Positions 7,576 through 13,865 of a stretch of 22,161 nt of DNA are shown piece after piece; the first letter of the stretch is position 1; each line of letters opens with the position of its first letter. The stretch covers positions 1 through 22,161 of the forward strand of contig QNDV01000002.1 of NCBI GenBank assembly GCA_003646045.1, given 5' to 3'. The notes beneath the pieces are model-generated. The model was given only the letters and a program-made list of their open reading frames with translations, was not told where the DNA came from and ran no database searches. The DNA comes from a bacterium (lineage in GTDB: Bacteria > Krumholzibacteriota > Krumholzibacteria > LZORAL124-64-63). Made by a program: the position numbers and the translations under genes.

Positions 7576-8937
7576 ATGACCGAGCGTGAAACGCGCACCG
7601 GACGGATGGCCCTGCTGTTCGTCCTGGCACTGATACTGACGGCGGCGGTGGCGCCGGCCGTGGCCCAGGACAAGGACGAAAACGCCGACTGGAAACAGGT
7701 AACGGTGTTGTACATGTCCGACGTGAAGGGCAAGATCGAACCCTGCGGCTGAAAAACCAATCGCCGCGGCGGGTTGGCCCGGAGGGCCACCTATCTCGAG
7801 TCGATCTGGAACGAAGGCGCCCCGGTCCTGATGCTGGACGGAGGCGATCTATTCGGTCCGCGCAACCAGAACGAGAAACACCAGACGGCCTTCCTGTGCG
7901 AGGTCACCGCCGACTTCGGAACCGATGCCATCGGTCTCGGGGAGCGGGATCTGAACTACGGCCTGGCGTACCTGCAGGCCGTCATGGAGGACCCGGGCCT
8001 GCCCTATACCAATGCCAACGTGCGGGCGGTGAGTACCGGCGAGCTGGTCTGCCCCGAGTACCTGGTGGTAGAAAGGGGCGGTATCCGCTTCGGTATCGTC
8101 AGCGTCCTGGACCCGTCGCACCACATCTTCACCATGACCACGCAGGAAGAGGAATTCGAGGTGGCGGATCCCGTGGCGACGCTGAGGGAACTGTTGCCGC
8201 GGGTGCGCGAAAAAGCCGACACCATCGTCCTGCTGGGGCACCTGGGTGACACCCGCACCGAAGCGGTCCTGGGCGAAGTGAACGGTATCGACGTGGCGGT
8301 GGTGGGGCACAGTCGCCGCAACGTGGACACCGAGCGCCTGGTCGGCGATACGATCCTGCTGAATTCGGCGTACGAAGGTCGTTACATCGGGCGGGCGAAC
8401 ATGTTCTTCCGCAAGAAAGATGGCCGGGTGATGGCCGTCGACGTCATGACCACGCAATTGAACGACAAGGTCGAGGACGACCCGGACATGCTGGCGCGAA
8501 TCGAGGAGTACAAGGCCAGTCTGGTGGCCTTCAAGGAAGCCAAGCGGGCCGCCTATCCCCGTGATCGGGGTGCCAAGAGCGAGAATTTCCTCGGTGACCG
8601 GTCCTGCAAGTCGTGCCACGAGGATGCTTGGACCGCGTACTCCTCATCGCAGCACCGGCAGGCCTACATGACCCTGCGGCGCAAGGGACAGTTCGCAGAG
8701 CCGGAGTGTCTGTCGTGCCACACCACGGGGTACCAGTACCACAACGGCTATGCGGACGAGAGTCCCTACAACCGGCTGGTCAATGTCCAGTGCGAGGCCT
8801 GCCATGGCTACGGCACGGAACACGCCCGCGACGGCAGTTGGATCACCCAGGCCCGGGAGTCCTGCGCAACCTGTCACGATGCAAAGAACAGTCCGGATTT
8901 CGACTATGCGACCTACTGGGAAAAGATCAAACACTAG
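7576..8937 (+). CDS. Periplasmic UshA-like selenoprotein with C-terminal tetrahaem cytochrome domain (TGA at 7750-7752 read as selenocysteine)
   Basis: The full frame is 453 residues with one internal TGA, codon 59. Before it lie a Sec signal (hydrophobic 12-30, AVA-Q cleavage) and the start of a metallophosphatase/5'-nucleotidase-like domain, VLYMSDVKGKIEPCG. After it the same frame continues KTNRRGGLARRATYLES. From memory of the family, relatives read E-P-C-G-C with G-G-L-A-R-R following, so the TGA replaces a Cys. Later domain blocks are DGGDLFG (88-94), GERD (122-125), GHLGD (221-225) and VGHSRRN (243-248). Canonical metal ligands such as D-x-H, GNHE and GHxH are altered, so hydrolase activity is doubtful. 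Four CXXCH haem sites follow: CKSCH 344, CLSCH 378, CEACH 406 and CATCH 430, a cytochrome c554-like domain. The start ATG 7576 has AAGGA at 7563-7567. I recall families named UshA-like (seleno)protein; I could not check this. The redox role and substrate are unknown. Confidence 0.85.
7771..7792 (+). promoter_or_regulatory. SECIS-like hairpin downstream of the in-frame TGA
   Basis: The arms at 7775-7780 (TGGCCC) and 7784-7789 (GGGCCA) pair as six base pairs around the loop GGA (7781-7783). Beyond a single bulged T at 7774, G73-C90, G72-C91 and a G71-T92 wobble extend the stem. Bacterial SECIS elements sit in the coding sequence just after the UGA and have a G-containing apical loop roughly 16-37 bases downstream, and E. 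coli fdhF also has a bulged U. Here the loop starts 28 bases past the UGA. The hairpin codes for the conserved L-A-R-R-A, so codon constraint could also produce it. Confidence 0.6.
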
Positions 8938-9733
8938 CCTGGCCCGGGGCCCGATCCTCCTGTTGCTGGCGGCGCTCCTGCTGGGAGCGCCGCCGGTGTC
9001 GGCACTGGACGTGTTCACCTTGTGGCGGCAGCCCGGTATCCCCCTGGCCATCAGCGAGGGGGACTGGGTGGACTACCGCACCCAGGTCATGGCGGCGGGC
9101 CGCCGGGAACACGGTATTACGCGCCTGGCCTGTCTGGACCGTGCGGCCGGAACCGACAATGAGACCTGGGTTCTGGAGATCCTGCCCCTGGAGGAGCATC
9201 CCGACGGTACCCGCACCCCCGTACCGGGAGAAGGTGTGCGGCTGCGTGTGGACCGCAATCTGGCTGCCAGGCAGGGCAGCCTGCTGGACGCGGTGCGCGA
9301 GGCCCGCCACTGGCAGGATGGTCAGGTCACGGTCCTGACCCGGCAGGAGCTGCGGGAGCACCCCCTGGTGTCGGCCTCGCTGGAGGATTCCTTCCTGGCC
9401 GGCGACGTCCAGGAACAGGGGCCCACCACGCGGGTGGTGCAGAAGCGGGAACTGCTGTGCCGACAAATGGTCCTGACGGCCGCCGACACGTCGGTGGCGG
9501 ATCTGCCGGCAGGGCGCATGATCCAGGAAACACTGCGGGAGATATCCGTGGCTATCCACCCGGAGGTGCCGTTCCTGGGGCTGGTCTATGTGGCGGAGAG
9601 GGTCCGGGCCGAATCACGCCTGGACCCGCCCAGTGGTCGCTTCAGCCCGCCGGCACCCCAGGTACGCGTGGAAATCATGGAACTGGTGGGGTTCGGCAGC
9701 GGTGCGACACCGACCTTCCCCGCCCCCAATTGA
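8906..9733 (+). CDS. Secreted protein of unknown function
   Basis: I do not recognise the family. The 275-residue product has a basic N-terminus, a hydrophobic stretch (residues 17-28) and a likely signal cleavage after V-S-A (31-33), so it should be periplasmic or surface-located. The mature part is mixed alpha/beta in look, has two cysteines, no repeats and no known motif, and ends in a Pro/Gly-rich tail. The ATG at 8906 overlaps the end of the selenoprotein gene by 32 bases. It is chosen because it gives a compact signal peptide, but no good ribosome site precedes it, so translational coupling is likely. An in-frame ATG further upstream would put a long Arg/Pro-rich shadow of the haem domain in front of the signal and is rejected. 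The close linkage suggests work in the same periplasmic process as the selenoprotein. Confidence 0.75.
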   Translation: MRPTGKRSNTSLARGPILLLLAALLLGAPPVSALDVFTLWRQPGIPLAISEGDWVDYRTQVMAAGRREHGITRLACLDRAAGTDNETWVLEILPLEEHPDGTRTPVPGEGVRLRVDRNLAARQGSLLDAVREARHWQDGQVTVLTRQELREHPLVSASLEDSFLAGDVQEQGPTTRVVQKRELLCRQMVLTAADTSVADLPAGRMIQETLREISVAIHPEVPFLGLVYVAERVRAESRLDPPSGRFSPPAPQVRVEIMELVGFGSGATPTFPAPN

Positions 9734-9759
9734 CCCTTCATACTGACCCGTGATATAAT
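9730..9759 (+). promoter_or_regulatory. Promoter giving a probable leaderless transcript
   Basis: TTGACC (9730-9735), 18 bases, and a perfect TATAAT (9754-9759). The ATG of the next gene starts at 9766, 6 bases after the -10, which is about where RNA synthesis should begin. No Shine-Dalgarno sequence lies between. The -35 overlaps the TGA stop of the preceding gene. Confidence 0.65.
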
Positions 9760-9765
9760 CATCCC

Positions 9766-10605
9766 ATGAAAACGCACGATTTGCAGAAATTGCGCGATCA
9801 GGCACATGACTACCTGATTCGGCAGAGTCACCCTCTGCCGACCCAGCTGGTGGCGCGCCGTCTTTTTGGTGCCCGTCGGCACGAGATGCCCGAGACCCAG
9901 GTCGTGGTGCGTGCTCTGCTCGACGGAGATCCGCGCTTCGTGCGCTCCCACGACGACAGATGGACTGTTCTCGGCGCCGAACACCTGCACCATGATCTGG
10001 ACGGCGTGGAATTCGCGGTGGTGGACCTGGAAACCACCGGCAGTGTCATAGGTGTGGATGAGATCATCGAGATCGGGGCCGTGGTCATGCGCGGCGGTGA
10101 GATCATCGACACTTTCGAAACCCTCGTCTGGACCGATCGCACGATTCCTTCCTGGGTGGCCCGGTTGACTGGCATCTGCAATGCCGACCTGGCAGGGGCA
10201 CCCACTTTCTCGGATGTGGCGTTGGATCTCCACCACCGGTTGGAAGGCAGGGTCTTCGTGGCGCACGACATCCGCTTCGACCTGCCTTTCCTGCGCTGGG
10301 AATTCGCGCGGCGCGGATTGACGGCGCCGGCGGTAACAGGGCTCTGTACGCTGCAGTTGTCCCGCCAGCTCTGGCCCGGCCTGACCAGCCGCAGCCTCGG
10401 GGACCTGGCCCGCCATTTCGGCGTCCTGCACGATACGCCCCACCGTGCGGCAGCCGACGCCACCGCCACCGCAGGTGTGTTGAACGAGGTCATATCCGCC
10501 GCCCATTCCCTGGGGTTGGCCGATCTGGGTGACCTGCTGCGCATCGCGGAGATCCTCGCAGCACGCGGTGACGGCGAACTTCCGGCCCGTGTGGCCGAAT
10601 CCTGA
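9766..10605 (+). CDS. DnaQ/DEDDh-family 3'-5' exonuclease (DNA polymerase III epsilon-like)
   Basis: The product is predicted to remove nucleotides from 3' ends using two metal ions, in proofreading, repair or RNA turnover. The 279 residues hold the three exonuclease blocks in order: Exo I VVDLETTG (Asp87, Glu89), Exo II VAHDIRFDLPFL (Asp172) and Exo III HRAAADA (His226, Asp231). All four acidic residues and the His of the DEDDh class are present. Residues 1-80 precede the nuclease fold and look like a small helical, winged-helix-like domain (LPTQLVARRLFG, then DPRFVRSHDDRWTVL), which could bind DNA; that is inference. Bacteria often carry several such stand-alone proteins, so calling it the replicative DnaQ would be unsafe. 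It is a single-gene unit between two promoters, with a probable leaderless mRNA. Confidence 0.88.
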   Translation: MKTHDLQKLRDQAHDYLIRQSHPLPTQLVARRLFGARRHEMPETQVVVRALLDGDPRFVRSHDDRWTVLGAEHLHHDLDGVEFAVVDLETTGSVIGVDEIIEIGAVVMRGGEIIDTFETLVWTDRTIPSWVARLTGICNADLAGAPTFSDVALDLHHRLEGRVFVAHDIRFDLPFLRWEFARRGLTAPAVTGLCTLQLSRQLWPGLTSRSLGDLARHFGVLHDTPHRAAADATATAGVLNEVISAAHSLGLADLGDLLRIAEILAARGDGELPARVAES

Positions 10606-10639
10606 TTCCTCTTCCCTGAAGAAAAACATGCCGGGCCGG

Positions 10640-10668
10640 TTGACTCTACTATCGGGATTCGATAGTAT
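10640..10668 (+). promoter_or_regulatory. Strong promoter containing a 19-bp palindromic operator candidate
   Basis: TTGACT (10640-10645), 17 bases, TAGTAT (10663-10668). Inside it, ACTATCGGGATTCGATAGT (10648-10666) is a perfect inverted repeat with 7-bp arms and a 5-base centre. It fills the spacer and overlaps the -10, so a dimeric repressor bound there would block RNA polymerase. The transcript leader would be about 75 bases. The cognate regulator is not identifiable. Confidence 0.65.
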
Positions 10669-10750
10669 GCGGCGTTGATCGTGCGCGGGTTTTAGATACG
10701 TTGCCTCCGGAACGGCCCGTAGCGGCACGGTCAAAGCCAAGGAGGAGCCC

Positions 10751-10930
10751 ATGACCACCGTCAAGGAAGATGACATCCTCGTGCGCGACGAGAGCTTCGT
10801 GAAGTACGAACGGCTGTTGAGCAAGGCGGAAGGCGAGGGCCGGATCGACGGTCCACGCAAGTGCCTGGTTTGCGGCATGCGTTATCTCAACAAGCAGGAA
10901 GCCGACAACTGCTGTCGTTCCGTACCCTGA
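10751..10930 (+). CDS. Small Cys-motif (zinc-ribbon-like) protein, 59 residues
   Basis: This is a short gene that is easy to miss. The ATG at 10751 is preceded by AAGGAGGAG at 10739-10747, one of the best ribosome sites in the window. The product begins MTTVKEDDILVRDESFVKYE and has an acidic N-terminal half. A C-L-V-C-G pair near residues 39-42 and a C-C pair near the end can form a four-Cys metal site. The codon pattern matches the neighbours. The gene follows the palindromic promoter and lies 37 bases before another zinc-ribbon gene, so the two are probably co-expressed. No family name can be given; a nucleic-acid or protein-binding adaptor is a fair guess. Confidence 0.75.
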   Translation: MTTVKEDDILVRDESFVKYERLLSKAEGEGRIDGPRKCLVCGMRYLNKQEADNCCRSVP

Positions 10931-10967
10931 CCTCGGAGCACACGCGGGGCAGGTCACGGAGACCATC

Positions 10968-11645
10968 GTGAAGTCCAAACAATTCTGCTCTGTATGCAAG
11001 CAGTGGCTCGACATGGAAGTCGTGCCCACTGACGGCGATGACGACGACGGCGTCGTCTGGTTCCGTTGTCCCAGCTGCCAGGGATTCCTGCCCAAGCTGA
11101 GTTCCGCCCTGGAAGACCAGCCCGGGTCTGATACGGAGGCGGCAGCCGGGACTACCGATGAACCTGAGGGCACGGATACGCATACGGATGAAGCTGCTAC
11201 CGCCGATACCACCACGACTGCCGATACCACCACGACGACGGCAGAGGGCAGCGACATGCCCTGGGACAGTCCCGCCGATATGCTGGCGGCCCGGGCCGCC
11301 GGGCTGGACGGTGCCGGCGGCGATGCCCCACCAGCAGAGTCCAAGGACGAAGCCGACACACCCGCCCCGCGTGTTCTCACCGCTCAGAGCGGGGACAAGG
11401 ACCAGCCTCCATCACCCGAGCCCATCGCCGAATATGCGGCGCTGCTGGCGGAGCAGGATGCCGCCGCTGCTGTGCCCTATCGCCCCTGGGAAACCTACGA
11501 AGTGGGCCAGTGCGTACACCACCTGGCCTGGGAGGACTGCGGAGTCGTGGTGGCCAAGGAGGAGATCCCCGGTGGTCGCCACATCATCAAGTGCTATTTC
11601 GAGGCAGCCGGCGTAGTGCGCCTGATCGAACAGGCAGCACGGTGA
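10968..11645 (+). CDS. Zinc-ribbon protein with acidic linker and C-terminal tudor-like (DUF3553/CarD-like) domain
   Basis: The 225-residue product has three parts. Residues 1-45 form a zinc ribbon, with Cys7-x-x-Cys10 and Cys34-P-S-Cys37. Residues about 46-165 are an acidic Thr/Ala/Asp-rich disordered linker that includes an 18-nt tandem duplication. The last 55 residues (YEVGQCVHHLAWEDCGVV onward, ending in RLIEQAAR) resemble the small SH3/tudor-like module found at UvrD C-termini and in CarD-type proteins, which contact RNA polymerase or nucleic acid. A role in transcription or repair is therefore possible but unproven. The GTG start has GGAG at 10958-10961. The stop overlaps the next start (GTGA at 11642-11645). 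Confidence 0.75.
   Translation: MKSKQFCSVCKQWLDMEVVPTDGDDDDGVVWFRCPSCQGFLPKLSSALEDQPGSDTEAAAGTTDEPEGTDTHTDEAATADTTTTADTTTTTAEGSDMPWDSPADMLAARAAGLDGAGGDAPPAESKDEADTPAPRVLTAQSGDKDQPPSPEPIAEYAALLAEQDAAAAVPYRPWETYEVGQCVHHLAWEDCGVVVAKEEIPGGRHIIKCYFEAAGVVRLIEQAAR
11202..11237 (+). repeat. 18-nt tandem duplication within the Thr-rich linker
   Basis: GCCGATACCACCACGACT (11202-11219) is followed directly by GCCGATACCACCACGACG (11220-11237), differing only in the last base. It encodes A-D-T-T-T-T twice in the disordered linker and keeps the frame, so it is a likely source of length variation between strains. Confidence 0.85.
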
Positions 11646-12520
11646 GCCGCGGCCTGGCGGCCGTATTGCTGACGCTGGTCCTGGTCGTGACCGCGCAACC
11701 CGCCCTGGCCCAGTTACCGTACCTCGACCCTCTTCCCCATTTCACCGCCGCCGATTCCACCTCGCGCAAGGCCGCGATATTCGACATCGACAGGAACGAG
11801 GATTCGGCCACCGGCTGGTCGTTGAACCGACTCCTGGTCACGGTGGTCCTGCCGGCGGGAGGGCGGGCCGCCTGGTATCTGCGCCTGCCGGTGATGACCT
11901 TCGGCCGGGAAGACCTGACGGTGGCGCAACGCTGGCCCGGAGTGATCGGCGAGGATGAGGCTCCCGGTTGGCCCCACGAAACCTCGGGCAGCGGTATCGG
12001 CCAGCTCGAAGTGGGAGTCACCGGACCGGTGGGTTTCGGGATCCTCGAGAAATGGCGCTACGGCTTCGGGATGGGACTGCCGACGGCGGGCAATGACCTG
12101 TATCCCTGGTCGGCGGGAGGTATGCCCGTGCGGTTGCAACTGCGTCCCGGTTTCGATCTGGGTGGCGGACGCCATCTCTGGCTGCAGGGGAGTTACCTCA
12201 TGCACCTGGATGCCAGTCGCGAAACCCTTACGCCGGAGGCTTTTCCCAACGGCATCCAGGTCGGTGCCGAATACGCCTGGTACCGCGGTCGGGGGCGACG
12301 CTGGTTGCTGACCTGGGACTGGGAGGATCGCGATGGGCGCATAGGCCACATGGTGGGGGCGGCGGCCTGGTTCCCCTGGACCCGGTCGGGCAGTGTGGGC
12401 CTGCGCGTGCGCCACGAATTGCGGGGGACCGAACACCGGCCGGCAGCCTGGTTCTTCACGGTTTCCTTTCGTTTCGACGGTTCCACCGACGCTTCGGCCC
12501 TCGGTCTGGATACCGACTGA
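11642..12520 (+). CDS. Predicted outer-membrane beta-barrel protein
   Basis: The 292-residue product has a Sec signal peptide (hydrophobic 5-18, cleavage likely after A-L-A at 21-23). The mature part alternates short amphipathic strands with Gly/Asn/Asp turns, for example WYLRLPVMTFG, QLEVGVTGPVGFG, RYGFGMGLPTAG, VRLQLRPGFDLGG and LWLQGSYLMHLD. It has many aromatic residues at strand ends, the look of a 12- to 14-strand barrel. It resembles the general class of short outer-membrane channel or transporter barrels; no specific family or substrate is clear. The GTG start overlaps the preceding stop by four bases, so translation is probably coupled to the zinc-ribbon gene. The frame is open farther upstream to 11510, but that extension lies in the previous gene and lacks a signal peptide. 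Confidence 0.75.
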   Translation: MSRGLAAVLLTLVLVVTAQPALAQLPYLDPLPHFTAADSTSRKAAIFDIDRNEDSATGWSLNRLLVTVVLPAGGRAAWYLRLPVMTFGREDLTVAQRWPGVIGEDEAPGWPHETSGSGIGQLEVGVTGPVGFGILEKWRYGFGMGLPTAGNDLYPWSAGGMPVRLQLRPGFDLGGGRHLWLQGSYLMHLDASRETLTPEAFPNGIQVGAEYAWYRGRGRRWLLTWDWEDRDGRIGHMVGAAAWFPWTRSGSVGLRVRHELRGTEHRPAAWFFTVSFRFDGSTDASALGLDTD

Positions 12521-12760
12521 TTTGCCCCCGGCGGACGCTTCGTGGTTGCAGGATGCCCTGCGCGACCGGACACCATCCGGCAACGGGCAGTGGCGTCGTG
12601 CCTGTGCTCATCCTTCCCCGTTGTTCCCCTCCGTGGTTCCGGTTTCCCGCTTCGGTCCCGCCATTACCCGCCGCAGGATACTATGACCAGCTTTTCGGTC
12701 CCGGGCATATGACTTGCGGTTTCGTAGGACCGACATGGAACCAATGCGAAACGGGAGACC
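12521..12760 (+). other. Intergenic region, no gene supported
   Basis: 240 bases of lower coding signal lie between the barrel protein and the first kinase-like gene. Short frames here have no ribosome site and no recognisable product. TACTAT at 12679-12684 could be a -10, but no well-placed -35 accompanies it. No clear terminator hairpin with a T tract is seen. Confidence 0.5.
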
Positions 12761-13762
12761 ATGGCCCACGCCATCATCACAGGAGATCCACAGCAGGCCG
12801 ACCGGGTGCGTATCCGGCTGGAGATGCTGGGTCTGACGGTCGCCGAGACCGAATTGCCGGCGATGTCTTCCGTCGGCGATTGTGACCTGGTGGTGCACGT
12901 CGCGACCGCGCGCCATAGTGACGTGCCCCACCGGCCAACCGGGGAACTGCCCCAGGCACCGCTGTTGTGCCTGGGCGCCCCCCGGTCTTCTGCCTGGGAA
13001 TCGGTGCCTGCACGGGAGCTGGACCACGGGTTGTTCGCGGCGGCGGTCAGAAGCTGTGTGGACCGCGCCTGGGACTTGCGGCGTCGGCCCTCGCCCGAAT
13101 CGCCACCCGAACGGTACCGCGATTTCCTGTCCCACGAGCTGCGCAGTCCCCTGTCAGTGGTGGCTACCACCCTGCGGGCCCTGGACGAAACCCTGGTGAC
13201 GCGGGGAGGGTCGGCGGATGAGCGCGACCTGATTGTCCGTGCCCTGCGCAACGTGCAGCGCCTAGAACGAACCGTGGACTGGAGCCAGCGCACCCTGATG
13301 CTCACGGATATCCCGCCGGTAAGGACCCTGCAGGCCCTGAGTGCGGACGAACTGGCCGAGCGGCTGGACCACCTGGGTGTGACGCCGGCGGCGCATACCG
13401 ATGGCGAGCAGGTCGTGGAGACCGACCCGGACCTGCTGGCCGCCATGGTGCAGCAACTGGTAAGGGCCTGCGACTGCCTCTCACCGGATCTGCAGATCCA
13501 CCTCACGCTGGCAGCCGGCGCGGCAGGCTGTACTATTCGTGTCGAAGCACCGGCTATTGCCGACCTGACGCCTCGAGTGGCCCGGATCGGGTTGGCTCGT
13601 CCAGGCGAAACCGGGACCAGTGACGAGTTGGCGGAACTGGCTTCGATGCTGGTGCCGGTAGCCGCCCTCGACAGTGTGGGTGCCCGACTCGATCTGAGCG
13701 GCGCCGGTGCGGGCGTGCTCGAGATCCGCCTGCCGGTGGTCGCGACCCCGATCCTGGCCTGA
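12761..13762 (+). CDS. Degenerate histidine-kinase-like protein (HisKA domain, ATPase boxes missing)
   Basis: The 333-residue product starts with about 110 residues resembling a receiver-like or Rossmann-type module (AHAIITGDPQQADRVRIRLE, with hydrophobic strands VAETELP and DLVVHVATA) but without the phospho-acceptor Asp and Lys pattern. A HisKA dimerisation domain follows, with the H-box FLSHELRSPLSVV (His125). The C-terminal part sits where an ATPase domain should be. The N-box position reads MVQQLVRACDC with no Asn, and the DxGxG and GxG boxes are absent, so it probably cannot autophosphorylate. It may be a phosphotransfer partner or a scaffold that dimerises with the neighbouring kinase. 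The ATG at 12761 has GGGAG just upstream. There is no signal peptide, so it is cytoplasmic. Confidence 0.7.
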   Translation: MAHAIITGDPQQADRVRIRLEMLGLTVAETELPAMSSVGDCDLVVHVATARHSDVPHRPTGELPQAPLLCLGAPRSSAWESVPARELDHGLFAAAVRSCVDRAWDLRRRPSPESPPERYRDFLSHELRSPLSVVATTLRALDETLVTRGGSADERDLIVRALRNVQRLERTVDWSQRTLMLTDIPPVRTLQALSADELAERLDHLGVTPAAHTDGEQVVETDPDLLAAMVQQLVRACDCLSPDLQIHLTLAAGAAGCTIRVEAPAIADLTPRVARIGLARPGETGTSDELAELASMLVPVAALDSVGARLDLSGAGAGVLEIRLPVVATPILA

Positions 13763-13795
13763 TTCCAGCGGACAATCCGGACTGCGGCCTCGAGG

Positions 13796-13823
13796 TTGCA
13801 AGCCTGACGTTGCCGTGTATCAT
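13796..13823 (+). promoter_or_regulatory. Candidate promoter of the hybrid kinase gene
   Basis: TTGCAA (13796-13801), 16 bases, TATCAT (13818-13823), in the 103-base gap between the two kinase genes. The -10 is the same hexamer as upstream of the selenoprotein gene. The spacer is one base short of ideal. Confidence 0.45.
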
Positions 13824-13865
13824 GCACGGTGCGCGACCGTTGTCCCTCGTAACCAGGGGTGGCCC

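Noticed and set aside
7576..7752. Pseudogene or frameshift explanation for the TGA at 7750
   Set aside because: No frame change is needed, 394 further codons are intact with four haem motifs, and the TGA falls exactly on a Cys position. A base error remains possible and is listed as the rival explanation.
7774..8937. Calling the UshA-like gene from the TTG at 7774 as a complete gene
   Set aside because: There is no ribosome site. This start would remove the signal peptide needed for haem attachment in the periplasm and would begin in the middle of the conserved G-G-L-A-R-R motif. The upstream part is in the same frame.
9586..10878. Minus-strand open frame spanning the exonuclease and its flanks (430 codons)
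   Set aside because: It crosses a strong + strand promoter pair and a + strand exonuclease with all catalytic residues; the product shows no known domain.
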